Source: Triglochin maritima
Taxonomy: Eukaryota > Streptophyta > Magnoliopsida > Alismatales > Juncaginaceae
DNA length: 64,000 nt
Assembly: GCA_963682175.1 (NCBI GenBank)
Contig: OY821786.1
Coordinates: forward strand, 30,373,501-30,437,500
Direction of reading: 5' to 3'
A program made the translations under genes and the position numbers. The notes under the pieces are model-generated. The model made no database searches. It was not told where the DNA came from and saw nothing but the letters and a program-made list of their open reading frames with translations. Each line of letters starts with the position of its first letter. The first letter of the stretch is position 1. Of the stretch, positions 19,604-31,513 are shown in pieces.

Positions 19604-22600
19604 ATGTAACATAACATAATGGCTTCAAATGGTTACCGTATAAATGACAACTTAATCGATGTGTGACTTTGTGATACTCAATTGCCGTACTATTCTAGTC
19701 ATGTTGGTATTATCACACTCTCATTGAGTTCAAACCCGATCTGTCACCTACAAGTCAACTGTCTCACAATACTCACTTAGATTGCTATAGATTTTAAATT
19801 GATTGATGTTATGGTAGTAATCTCATGTTGTTATAACCACAATAATATTTTATCAAGCGAAGTGAAACTATGGTGGATGTCTTAAAAAAGTTATTAAAAT
19901 CATAAATAAATGAGAGTGAATCCCAATGTGATTAGTTAATTTAATCAAATCCATTTTATGAGAACAAAAAAGTTGAGGTCAATTGTTATGGTGAGGGATC
20001 AATTTCGATTTAAACCAACCTTTCATGCACCTCTATCCACCATTCATATTAAATGCAAACACCCATTTTGTTATTTCAAGCACAGTTCCATAATTAAATT
20101 AATCCCGCCTGTATCCGTTAAGACTTGCCAATGTTTATACGAAAAACATAGTAGGTGGTTTTACGTTGAACTTTTCAATTGGGGATCTCCACCAGTCTAC
20201 TCTAATTCGTTCCATTTGTGTCTCTATCTAGTGGGTCGACCCTTTTGATTTTGGTATTTCCTCTACTTTGTAAAATCCTTCTTGAATATTTCTGAACACC
20301 CGTGATAACACCAAGATGTGAGATGGGATCGAATTAATCAAGTACGAGAGTATTCATTTACCCATTTACGAGTAAAAAACCTAATCAGATTCCAAATAAA
20401 ACCAAACCAACAAATTCTCAATTAGTTCCGACCCCCATTGACTGATTTCCTAGGGTCATTAATTCATTATGTCCTTGGGTTCATTTGAGGACACCACAAC
20501 TTTGCTACTCCGAGATGCCAAAAGATGTCAAAAATGGCATATAGGATATGCATGTTAAACATACATTTATCTTTTAAAAATAAATAACTTGTACATATAA
20601 CACTAAGGATTAAGAGAAGGAACTGAAAATCACCATAAATGTGGAGTGGGCCAAACCATGTCAACCTCGTGAACCCAATCATGAGACCCACTCCAACACA
20701 TACCTAGTAGTGTGCATTGGCGTGCATGGAGTAAAGACACCATCATGTGGTCTTGTGGGCACCAAAACCAAACCAAACATTTCTTCTTCTTTTTTTTACA
20801 ACATTATGTGATTAGGTCACGGGCAACCATAAAAAGTTTGGGAGTTTTGTGTGATTTTTTCGATTTGATTTATTACATGCAATTATTAAGTGATGGAGGT
20901 CCAAATATGTTAAAAATGATGGCTACTTTAACTTATATAGCTTGAAAAATGATATTTCAAAGAACACGAGCGTGTGTGAATTCTTTTACAATTTCATTTG
21001 GGTAATTAAGGTGTTATAACTTTGGTTTTTGGAAATACATTTTTTTTAATTGGCATCCTATTCGAATAACGTATTTTGAAAATATAATATAGTATGCATT
21101 AACGTGTTTGAATAAAAAACACATGCTTTTGGTAAAATCATATATTTTATAAGGAATGAGGTAGGGAAAACGACAACATATTTGAGAAGAAAGTGAGGTA
21201 TTACTTTTTTTTAGAAGAAGAAAATGTTTCCAGGAAAAAGACGAATTATTTCGGATGTGCATGAAAATTATGAGAGTATTTGAGTGTATTACCAAATGTA
21301 ACCTTAACACGAAAATGAAAAAAATGTTATTCCTTTTTACTCAAAAAAGGAAAAAAATGCAAAGAATTTAATCTGAAAATTTATCTTTTTTGGTGCAGAC
21401 TTTATAGATATCAAAGGTCAGATCGATGATAGTTGCTTTGTTAGTGGACTTTGGGTTCTTTTTTTTTCTCGGGAAAAAGATTTTTTGGTGTTGTAAAAAG
21501 CTTACTACTATGTCTGACCTCCATTTTGGTGGTGGAAGTCTTTTTTTTTTAACACCCAATCATGGAATGATGTTTTACAACCACTCTTGTAATTAGTACA
21601 CACTGCAATCAGAAGTAATTGTGTTGAAATGCAATTAGTGGCAGTTGTTACATTTCATTTTTGCATATTTTCTCCAAAACTATAAAATTTATTTCTTCCT
21701 TCATTACATTCCATGTGTTTTTGTGTTTTTTGCGTGATTTTGTCAAGAGGTGTTTTTGGATGGAACAAGATGTGATAATCTTTTTAGGAAATTATTTTAT
21801 CACTTTGTGGGATTTAACCACATTTTACTATTAGCAATTAGCACGTGTTTTGGAAAGTCAATTTTAGTCTTTTTTTTCTTCTTCTTCTTCAGGAAATCAA
21901 GATTCCAACTACCGTGAAATACGGATAATTGCATGTGGAAACATGTGTTACTTGGAATTTAGAAATCCAAATTTGCGATTGGGTATTCAGGAACTAAATT
22001 ATAAAGCTTCTAGGGGAAGTGATTTTCCAACATTACTCTTAATATATATTTTGGAAGCAATATAATAAGTTGTATACTTAGCTTTCTCATGAAAAACCAA
22101 TGTACCATAAATTAATATTGCAGTTTTTTTAGGATAATTTATTATTAATAAAGGTTGATGTAACACACATTATCACCAATCGTTGGAGTTGTTTAGTGAC
22201 TAAGGGAATAAAATAAACAACTCAAATCGAAGGGTAGTGATGCAAATACAATTGATTTAAAAGACATATATGCAAAATCCCCTCATTCATTGGTTTCGGT
22301 ATATTTAGCTACTAAAATTTTGTCATATTTATGTAGCTACACATTTATGGTAAATATAAATCTCCAATATTAATGCGAAGATAGGTGACAACTAGAAATT
22401 GAAAAAAAACAGTGCTGCATTGAGAATTTTATTACTCTTACAAAAAAAAACAGTGTTGTGAATTTTGGAATATTTACCTCCTTGATATTCAAGTGAATTT
22501 TCTTTTATGGCAAAAGATCTCCGATATTAATTGTTGTGAAGATGTAACATGTTACATGAGCAATACTTATTAGTGCCTGAGCCAAAGAGAAATGGATAAC

Positions 22601-22646
22601 AGTTGCAAAATATGATAACACATTCGTAAAAAAAAGTTATTACCAT

Positions 22647-22874
22647 TGTAAAACAAACAGTCTAAAGAAGAAAAGATTGGAGAGAATAGAGATATGTATT
22701 TCCTTTTCATCTCCCAAAATATGTAAAATAGTCTCCTATATATAGGGTGAGGATGTAGTAGGGGTTACAACCAAAATAAATGGAATTACACCATATTAAT
22801 AAGAGTAAAATCTACTTAAGCTATTGTGAGTTAAGGAAGATGAATCATCCACAAGACCTTTGAAATTCTCAACA
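22647..22874 (-). repeat. Copia-3 3' LTR
   Basis: 228 bp, on the plus strand TGTAAAACAAACAG to TTCTCAACA. It aligns along its length with 27835-28051; the main difference is a small insertion (TTCCTTTTCAT) here. The adjoining interior CATTCCCCCTTGG reads as a purine tract on the minus strand. Confidence 0.85.
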
Positions 22875-22912
22875 TTCCCCCTTGGATGATCACCTTTATA
22901 CGCTAAGGATGT

Positions 22913-23430
22913 TGCCTCGTTAAAAACCTTACCAAGAAAAACCCGATGAGATAAAAACTTGGTGAAGGAAAAAAGAGTGCAACGTGTATGATGCTCAATT
23001 TCACTTCAACATACATTGAACACCAATTTTGAAGACAAACTTCTTAAGGATTTTGGTGGGCAATGACTTTGTAAATAAATCCGTCAAATTATCGCTTGAT
23101 TGGATCTGATCAGTTGTCACTTGATCGGTCCGCCTTATTAAGACTTTGTCAAGTAAAAGCTTGTGGGACAAAAACTTGGTGAAGGAAAAAGAGTGCACTG
23201 TATAATTTTCTGTCTTAATTCAACATACATTTATAACACTCCCTTATATAATATGCGTTATGTTTATGTCTCGTTAAAAACTTTGCTACAAAACCCTGTG
23301 GGAAAAAGTAGCTAAGGAAAAGAGTGCATAACATACACTAACAAAATTGCACAAGTTGCATCATTAAAAACCTTTAACCAATAAAACATTTTAGGGCAAA
23401 AATTGGAAAAAGGGAAAAATAGTGCAACTA
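22913..23430 (-). repeat. Four diverged copies of a CGTTAAAAACC...AAAGAGTGCA block
   Basis: Blocks begin near 22915, 23137, 23266 and 23362. Each has a TTAAAAACCTT-like start, an AAACCC/GTGGGA centre and a GGAAAAAGAGTGCA end. Unit length is about 70 bp with spacers of varied length. They surround the RNase H tail and are not coding. Confidence 0.6.
23001..23198 (-). pseudogene. C-terminal tail of copia RNase H
   Basis: 65 codons on the minus strand, with SSDNLTDLFTKSLPT and IGVQCMLK, matching the conserved tail after copia RNase H (LADLFTKALPT, then IGM). It lies just before the 3' LTR, exactly where this tail belongs. The upstream RNase H and RT are gone. Confidence 0.7.
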
Positions 23431-23431
23431 C

Positions 23432-26121
23432 AAGCCATCCGGGCTTTATCCTTCAGGGATATCCGTCCTTCAGGGATATCCGTCCTTCAGAGACGATAAA
23501 TACAAATCCGCTTCCTCTTATTCGTAGTTACCAAACTTACGAATATATTTTACGAAGTCCTCAAACAAAAAATTGCATGGAGATTCAATAAACAAATACA
23601 TGATAGTTTAACAGATTTAATGAATATTTACTATATTTCACTTAGATAATAAGATTGTGAAATATGTTTGCGCAATTTTTCTCAAATAATATATTGGGAG
23701 TAATACAAATTGTGGTAACTTTTGATATGAATATGTTACCTAAAAAGATATTATTTATGGACAATTTAAAGATGTCTCATAATTATATTGATGTCCTAAC
23801 GATACGAGAATGTAAGAATCAATAACTGATTCACCAACTTGTAATGACTCCATGCAATGACACCAAAATTTTGTGATTGTAATTGATGTGGATCGGACAT
23901 ATAAGAAACATTGCTAACGTAAATCTTTATCGCATGACTAAAAATTGGTAGATCATTGAGCGTCATCTAAATATTTTCAGATGAACATTATGCTTAGATA
24001 AAACATTTACTGTAAACCTTATTAGGTTTCAAGTTATAAGAAAATGTTCATGACATTTTTATAAGGAACTTCAGGTCCTATTACAATTGGATCTTTGTTG
24101 ATATACAATAGACGTCCTTTCTTAGTGTCATTTCAACGTGAGTATTAAGTAGAATATATTTGTTTTCTACAATATTCACTTTCTACAATTGAATCATTGT
24201 ACAAATTCTCTTTCAGGGACTCTCATATAATTACCAATAGTAAGTGACTTATAAAATTTTAAAGTCACAACATATCTTATATGCATATCATATTGATCAT
24301 GTAACAGAACTTATTATCAATATTACGAGAGAATGAGTAACATCACGATGGATGTTGGGTCCTGCGAATACCCTTATATTACTCCTCGCTTTATAATGTA
24401 TCACATGTTTTTTCTGATTTCTATTTTTATCCTTCAGGGATATAATTTCAGGAATTAGGACTACAGGTCCAAATAGTATATTTATTCAGCGAGTTTATTA
24501 TATATTGTTCGCCTTCTTTTGCTTATATCAAATACGAATGCTTCTGGCATTCTTATAATATCATAGGTTTTGGATCCATTTTTCTTTTCTTGAGATAGCA
24601 TGCTATTAAGAAGGTGAATGAATTGTCGACTATAATTTTAATAATTATTTAATATCTCTCGTATCAACATATATAGTTGATTGCAAGTTTTATGTCAATA
24701 ATAATCAAATCCTCGTCGTTTCCCAAAATTTTAGGATTTGACCGTTCTGTATCCCCGTAATTTCATTAATCTTTTGTTTAGCAACTGCATGTATTTTTAC
24801 GGGTTTATATTCTTCAGGAATAACCTCTTCAGGAGGTGCAATGAGAGTGACTAACTTTTATTTTATTTCCACAAATAATATATGTTATGGTCAACGCTTC
24901 TGGCGTTGGTTGAGCTCAAATATATTTTATCATGTGGAGATCTTCACTTTATATTATGTGGTCTATGTAGAGTAATATAAGGCGTAGTCGCTCTTTTGTG
25001 ATCAATACAAATGTATGACAATTACTTGTTAAATATTGCAAGATAATGATTTTATGAACTTCAGGTTCAATCATACTTGTACGTATATTCTCTTATGAAC
25101 TTCAGGTTCAATATAATATATTTTCTTGACATTCTTTAAGTTTCTATCTTCTCCCCCTAATGCCAAAAAATGTATATCATATATATATATATGATTATTG
25201 GATTGGACAATAAAACTTAGCCATTCAGGAGCTTTAAATCGCAGGAGGGAAACATTTTATTCATTATTGTACAAGTAAAGTAGGGGAAGATTCATAACAT
25301 GATGTATATCAACCATAAAAATTAATGAATAATATTCGCAGGTATATATGCACATTAATGTATAATGTATAAATTCTAAGATCCCATAATGATCAATATT
25401 GAGAGATATTTTAAAAATAGAGTGACTCTCATTTTATTGTGCAAATCGGTCGACAAATTCGACCTCATTATCTAAAGATTCACAAAAATAATACCAATGA
25501 TGACATTCATAATTAATATAAAATATGATTTTATTTAGGCACTTCTGGGCATGTTTCGTCTCGTTGATGTCATCTTTATTTCATACTTCTTATTTGCACA
25601 AAATTTAGTCAACTTCTTATGCTTTTTTTTCATGATACTTTGTAGTGTGTACTTCCGGCACACCAAAAAAACAAGAAAGGTATCGTGATTTTCCAACAAC
25701 TCTCATGACCTTCAATAATCGGTGATGCATAACCCAAAAGAGTATTGGGTCATTAATTGTAAAGTGATCAATAATTTTCTTCTTCTTCTTTTACTACTAA
25801 TCTCTAAATATCTATGAACTTCTGGTCATAGGGATTGATTTAGAGATCGACGTGCATTTTTACTCAATTAGATATTTGCACGTTGTTTAGATGACCATTT
25901 GAATCCTTCAGGGATTATCATAGAATTTCATAACTCTCTTTAAATGAATAATCTCTAAATCTTTGTATAGTAGCATTTTATGAATATTAAGATATTCGTG
26001 TTCTGGGCAAATGCATATTATTTTCAATAACAATGATCACAAGATATATTCGCCTTCTGGGCCAATACATATCATTTTCAATAACAATGATCACACGATA
26101 TATTCGCCTTCTGGGCCAATA
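23432..26121. repeat. Array of short hairpins with constant C-TTCNG-G loop and varied stems
   Basis: Examples: TATCC-TTCAG-GGATA (23447-23461, again 24428-24442), GAATGC-TTCTG-GCATTC (24536-24552), TATTC-TTCAG-GAATA (24808-24822), ACCTC-TTCAG-GAGGT (24823-24837), CAACGC-TTCTG-GCGTTG (24892-24908), TGAAC-TTCAG-GTTCA (25055-25069 and 25096-25110), GTGTAC-TTCCG-GCACAC with one mismatch (25647-25663), a 7-bp stem with one bulge (25812-25831), AATCC-TTCAG-GGATT (25902-25916) and 8-bp stems with one mismatch (26047-26067, 26101-26121). The stems differ from one another but stay complementary. Other perfect hairpins with different loops lie between them (for instance 23432-23446, 24014-24029 and 24041-24059). 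Confidence 0.75.
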
Positions 26122-26150
26122 CATATCATTTTCAATAACAATGATCACTT
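25991..26150. repeat. About 54-bp tandem repeat, three copies
   Basis: Copies begin at about 25991, 26043 and 26097. Each contains one TTCTG-loop hairpin followed by CATATCATTTTCAATAACAA-like sequence; the last two are nearly identical and the first is diverged. Confidence 0.75.
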
Positions 26151-27818
26151 GTAACTTGGTAATTTGAATTCCACTATAATATAGTACATTTTATTATATA
26201 TATACATCTATCAAAATGAATATTATGTACTCACGAGATGAATTCTTGTAATAGTTGTGAATGAGCATGTGATGCATGAAAATTAACAAGTAATAATCGC
26301 ATGTTTGAACCACTTTACAAATACTCTTTTAATCAACATGATACTAAGAATTCATATAACTTATACTAAGCAAGTGAATCAATACAAAGTTGCATTAGAT
26401 ATATATCATTCAATTTTAGAAGCACTACTAAATATGTAACTATTTATTTTCATGCTTCATTGGATCGAGAAATCATGGAATTTTGATCAATAACTTGATG
26501 TTTTGTCCAACCACAAATAGACATGAGATTAAATCATAATACTTTTATATCGTTTTAACAAATAAGATAGTAAAAGAAAATTACAACCTCCTCTTTATCT
26601 TGATTTGATGCCCTTTTTTTTCTCTAGTCATTGATATTTTAAATGACAATGAGTTGGGTGCAACATCCATAATCCATGATAAGACGTCATTCTTATCCAA
26701 GATGTCAAGTATAAAGTTAAAAGTCATAACATACAATCATTAAGTATAATTGGTACATGCAACTTATTACCCCCTTTTTAAACTCATATACATTGTAAAT
26801 ATCAAGCAAGTTAATATATAAAAAGCCACATGAGTTAGAACTCATTTCCCTTTTTTTAACACATTATAAATATTTTAGATTTATAAGAACCTTAAACCCA
26901 AATATCATTCACACTCATATTTCAAATCAAGTTTCAAAGGCTCCAAAAAAAAATTCATCCTTCCATATTTTGATTAATATCATAATGAAATCCGTTTAAT
27001 GCCAATTGCAATTAATAATATTTCTTTTGGGAACATAATATTTAAGCAACCCGCAGGTATTACAATTTTTAAAAAAACTTGTAAACAAAATAAGTATATA
27101 ATTCAATGACCACGTTTTAACCATAAAATGGAGTTTTAAACACTCAAATCAGAGTTAGATTGGAGAAATACAACATCAAAGAAGAATTAGAAAGTTTTCT
27201 CATTTGTAAACTTAAGAACTCTGAGATTATATTATAATATTGTAATACCAATATATTATGCACTAGAGGCATCAAAACTAAAGAAAACTGAGATTTGAAA
27301 CCATGCACTGATAAAATTGATCTTTGACGACATATATTGATATACACCAAGTGAAAAACTAAAGCTATGTAAAACAATGATTTAAAATAGCTACCTTGAA
27401 TATTATTCAAATTAAGGTGCAAATAAGATGTACATGTACTCATAAACTCGTGGATCTACAACGAGCAAATTGAAAATGGATTTCTTGATTTATTGAGATA
27501 TGTGAAGAAACCTTTAAAAATACATGAATTATAAAGTCCTAATTAACTCTCTCTTTTTCATTAAGGGAATCAAGAATAGAAAATGTTAAAGTACAATCGT
27601 AGATTTACATATAACATGAATAATATTGTGAGCAAGAAATATTCCAAATAAAATATTGATGTGTGTCATGACTAATTGTCAATACTATTCAGAAATCATC
27701 AATTACTTGCATAAACAAAAGCATGCATGAGAAAACACTGAAATATATAAAATCTCAAAATAATAACATTTTTGTTGAGAAATTACCATGATTATAATCA
27801 GCTCATACAAGAAACTAT

Positions 27819-27834
27819 CGTGCTGATAACGTGT
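27819..27834 (-). other. Copia-3 primer-site region
   Basis: The minus strand just inside the 5' LTR reads ACGTTATCAGCACGA. This is not the usual TGGTATCAGAG, but ATCAGCACG next to an ACA LTR end is a primer-site variant known in plant copia elements. Confidence 0.5.
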
Positions 27835-28051
27835 TGTAAAACAAACAGTCTAAAGAAGAAAAGATTTGAGAGAATAGAGATATGTATCTCCCAAAATATG
27901 TACAATAGTCCCCTATATATATGGTGAGGATGTAGTATGAGTTACAACCAAAATAAATGGAATTACACCATATTAATAAAAGTAAAATCTACTTAAGCTA
28001 TTGTGAGTTAAGGAAGATGAATCATCCACAAGACCTTTGAAATTCTCAACA
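27835..28051 (-). repeat. Copia-3 5' LTR
   Basis: 217 bp, plus-strand TGTAAAACAAACAG to TTCTCAACA. It matches the left LTR with a handful of substitutions and one short gap. The TATATAT stretch near 27912 is shared by both copies. Confidence 0.85.
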
Positions 28052-28482
28052 ATTACTATTATTTGCATGATTAATATTAACCGTGCAAGCTTAGAGTAGT
28101 AGTTCTAGACTTCGAAAATGATGACAGAGTCGAAATAACAATAATGACAAAAAAAACATATATATTTTTGAATGATAGTCAGCGTGTTTCCCCCAAATAT
28201 CAGTAACTAGAGGACCAATAAACTTAGAACACGACTTTCAGAACAACAAATACAATGATATTTTTTCCTCTAGAATGACCAATTAATACATATTCACGTG
28301 AAAATTACTAAGGTCTGTTTGATACACTCTCCTGCATTTTTATTAGGATGAGATTTTGCATTTCCACCTCAACCACCAGAGGTGCACATAAACAACAAAT
28401 ATGGCATTTGGAGTTGGAAAGAAAATGACGTTTGGAAATGAAGATTTGTGTGGAGAGTGAGAAGCTAATCTGGTCTAGTTTC

Positions 28483-28858
28483 TAGGGCTGTTCGTGGGGC
28501 GGGTTTGACCCGCCAACCCGCCCCGCCCCGCCCCGCGTAGGGCGGGTTGCGGTTGAAAATTTTCCTACCCGTGACCCGTTAACCCGTCACCCGTTAACCC
28601 GTCAGACTAAACGGGGCGGGTTGCGGTTAATGTGTTACCAACTCGTTAACCCGTTTACCCGTTACAAATATAATTATTAAAAAAATACATATTTATGTAT
28701 TAAAATTTTCGTTATTTCATTAAACTTCTAACATTTCTTCTAAAATTAAAATTTTCCTACCCGTGACCCGTTAACCCGCCACCCGTTAACCCGCCGAAAT
28801 AAACGGGGCAGCTAGCGGCCCAATTTTTTTTACCCGCCCCGCCCCGTTTGCAGCCCTA
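28483..28858. mobile_element. hAT-like MITE with 8-bp target duplication
   Basis: 376 bp. Inverted termini begin TAGGGCTG on the left and end GCAGCCCTA on the right, each leading into GGGGCGGG-type sequence. The target duplication CTAGTTTC is exact (28475-28482 and 28859-28866). Inside both ends are repeated CCCGTTAACCCG motifs, probably subterminal transposase sites. There is no coding capacity; the AT-rich centre separates the two GC-rich arms. Confidence 0.9.
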
Positions 28859-28866
28859 CTAGTTTC

Positions 28867-29829
28867 TTACATCTGTATACAAATTGTTGTTTGAGTCAGA
28901 CGTACGTTTGGATTGAAACAAAAAGGTTGAAGCAAACCTAAACAAAACCCAAGTAAGAAAAGCAAAATCATTACTAACATATGACACGATGAAAAATATT
29001 ATGCTTTATCAATTAATAATAATATTGTCATGATTTACAATATGTGCACATTTTAACCACCTTTAAAGTAGCATTTGGCATAATCTTCAAAAGGCATGAT
29101 TGAAGTCTCCACCAAAGAGAGGCCACCGCATCTCCACGACAAGTATAAAAAGACAATTATTACCAATTTACCATAGTAATGTTAAAATTATAAAAAAACC
29201 TATATATAGCATGTTATTGATGGGATGGTGAAATGCAAAAGGTAAAAAGATCCATCCTCACATTGACATGAAAATCATAAAGAAGGCGTCTAAAGATTGC
29301 ATAAATTATGTCTATTAATCATAATGTATACACCATTTACATCTTTACTCATCAATACGCTAAGACGCTAAGTTGCAAAAAGCAGGTCTAATTAATTACC
29401 GTTGTATAAGAAACATATTTGCTTAAGAATATAGAAGATTGGGATTTCATTACAACACAAACGATTGCATCTTCATTCGATCATTCCTAGTGACATTTTT
29501 AATTCTACCATCTAGAGTAAAATAAAATAAAAATTATAAGGTTGAAAAAACACTATGTCCACATCCCAATTTCAATATTGGCACTCCTTTGATCTTATTT
29601 TCCACGACGATTGTGTCGGAAAATTTACATTTCACATTCGAATCCTAAAACCACACCTAAATGTTGTTGTGTATTTCAAAGTGGAGATGCCAACACGTCT
29701 CAACCCAAACAAAATAAGTATACGAGTCACGTCTAATGGTTATGCAAAACTCAAACGAGTGTGACAGTAAGGTTTCCTTTGGATAGTTCACATTAAAATT
29801 GCACTTAAAGTTGTAACAAAATAGTTCAA
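28867..29829. other. AT-rich intergenic DNA, nothing recognised
   Basis: No gene, RNA or mobile element could be supported. A 69-codon open frame at 29555-29764 has no recognisable feature. Confidence 0.5.
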
Positions 29830-30377
29830 ATGGAAACGTTTAGCATTCAGGCACATAAACATTACAACACAATCTAAATCAAACTAGCTTCCGTCTATCT
29901 TGTACAAAAAACCCCAACACAATTGCATGCAACCGAAACTTTCACTTCAACAATTGATGCTAACAATAGACATCCCTTCCCAGACGAACCCTAAAACCAA
30001 TAGATTTGTGCTATGGAAACCCTAATCAATGACATCATGACAATAAATCTGATCGATCCAAAAGGCAAGAATCAAGGAAAAGAAAAGGAAAACTAGTAAC
30101 GGGGTCTTTAAAAAACAAGTCAAATGCAAGAAGTTTCTCCCAAATAACTTCCAACGTTAAACACCTCGACCATCGTTGCTAACATTAAACATCCCTTTCT
30201 CAGACGAACCCTAGAGCCAATAGATTTGTACTTTGGAAAACCTAATCAACGACATCATGACAATGCTCCAAACCACACAAAGATCAAGAAAAAGAAAAGG
30301 GAAAAAAGTAGTGACTGTGTCATTTTATAAAAATAGGTTAAATGCAAGAAGTTTCACCTCAAACACTTTCTAACGTT

Positions 30378-30875
30378 TAGACTCCGTTTGGATGTCTTAA
30401 ATCCAGTTCCCCCACGTCGTTGGCACTAGTACAGTGCGAGTGCACACCCAAACGGTGCCGATCCCAAGAATCTCGGCTTCCATCGCGCAAAACAAGGCAT
30501 CATTTATACAGCGTTGGAGAAGCTCGGGTGGAGGAGCTTCTCAGTTCCTTCGTAATTCTGATTTTGTTTAGACAAATTTACCCTCACACCATTTGGAGAT
30601 CAATCCTAAGTTACAAAAAAAATTATAAAAATATAAACAAATAAAAAACATATCAAAAAAATAATTTGAAAAAACATTTAAAACGAATTTATAATGAATT
30701 TTTATTTAATCAAAGTGTAGGGGCAACTTAGGAATTTCTTTTGACAATACATCACTCACTACAACAAACAACTCTCAACCCTAAAAAACAAACAACTCCT
30801 AGATTCACATTCTCAGAAACAGACTTCCTATGAGAAACTGACATTTGGAAGTTGCACCCAAACTCACCCTTAGTA
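30378..30875. mobile_element. Possible MITE interrupting the 210-bp repeat array
   Basis: The left end carries GACTCCGTTTGGATG and the right end carries CACCCAAACTCACCC, imperfect inverted termini of a common plant type. The interior is AT-rich. Repeat sequence resumes on both sides (TTCTAACGTTTA to the left, TATTCAGGCAC to the right). The target duplication was not resolved. Confidence 0.4.
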
Positions 30876-30918
30876 TTCAGGCACAAACAAGTTTTCATCA
30901 TTCCAATATATTGTTAAA

Positions 30919-30941
30919 CCCCCCCCCCCCCCCCCCCCCCC
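30919..30941 (+). repeat. Poly-C run of 23
   Basis: An uninterrupted run of C in one copy of the 210-bp repeat, where the other copies have only four or five C. Length is likely to vary between individuals or between reads. Confidence 0.85.
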
Positions 30942-31364
30942 AACACCTGCATTCAACCGAAACTTTCATCGGACCATCAACAACTTTAGAAATACCTTCC
31001 TCACACAGACAGTAAAAATACCTTACTCACACAGATAGTAAAACCAATAGATTTGCACTTTGAAAACAAAGTCGTTTCATTTTATAAAAATAAGTCAAAT
31101 GCAAAAACTTTCACATCGAGCAACTTCCAACGTTTAATATTGTCGTTCTAATATGTTGTACAAAACCCCCACAACAACCACATTCAATCGAAACTTTCAC
31201 CCTAACCCTTGACGCCATCATTAGTAATCCCTTCCCTTAATAACCCTAAAACCAATAGATTTGCACTTTGGAAACCCTAATTTATGACATTAAGACAATT
31301 AATCAATTAATCCAACATACGTAAAAACACAAGAAATCAAGAAAAAAAGAAAAGAAAAACTAGT

Positions 31365-31369
31365 AACGG
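31365..31369 (+). promoter_or_regulatory. AACGG motif upstream of the CXC gene
   Basis: An AACGG core, the heart of mitosis-specific activator (MSA) elements bound by MYB3R factors, lies 145 bp before the start codon. TSO1-class proteins work with MYB3R1 in Arabidopsis, so a cell-cycle promoter would be sensible, but one pentamer is weak evidence. Confidence 0.25.
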
Positions 31370-31513
31370 TTTTCATTTAAACGAAATGGGCGGTGCATTC
31401 GGTGGTCTCATAACTCAACTTCGGTTCTTTTCCTCTTCTTCTCCCGACTCACCAAACCCTTCCAACGAAACCCTCCTCCTCTCGTGCGGGCGAGATTTGG
31501 CGACCTTCTCGCC

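Larger units (their letters stand above)
16626..22646. other. AT-rich intergenic DNA without a supported gene
   Basis: No coding region, RNA gene or complete mobile element could be supported. Features seen: an 18-bp perfect palindrome at 17099-17116 (TAAGAATC/GATTCTTA arms), a diverged direct repeat of about 150 bp (18245-18400 and 18960-19145), a 35-bp exact tandem duplication (19534-19603), and a homopolymer-rich stretch at about 21040-21560. The longest open frames are under 100 codons and resemble nothing I recognise. Confidence 0.5.
22647..28051 (-). mobile_element. Copia-3, old LTR element with a largely non-coding interior
   Basis: Two short LTRs in the same orientation flank 4.96 kb. 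On the minus strand the order is 5' LTR (28051-27835), a primer-like TTATCAGCACG just inside it, the interior, a purine tract AAGGGGGAA and the 3' LTR (22874-22647). The only protein remnant is the very end of a copia RNase H at 23001-23198. The rest of pol and gag is not recognisable; 23.4-26.2 kb instead holds a hairpin array. ATTAC occurs just right of the element and 3 bp left of it, so the target duplication is uncertain. Confidence 0.75.
29830..31380. repeat. Diverged repeats of about 210 bp upstream of the CXC gene
   Basis: The anchor CCAATAGATTTG(T/C)(A/G)CT recurs near 29998, 30217, 31047 and 31254. Copies also share AACTTCCAACGTT, GCATGCAACCGAAACTTTCA-like and AAGAAAAGAAAAACTAGTAACGG-like stretches. 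Between the second and third copy lies a MITE-like insert. The last copy ends at the 5' end of the CXC gene, so its promoter is made of this repeat. Confidence 0.65.

Noticed and set aside
20230..20239. GGGTCGACCC palindrome in intergenic DNA
   Set aside because: Single copy without a partner at 19 or 22 bp; compatible with chance.
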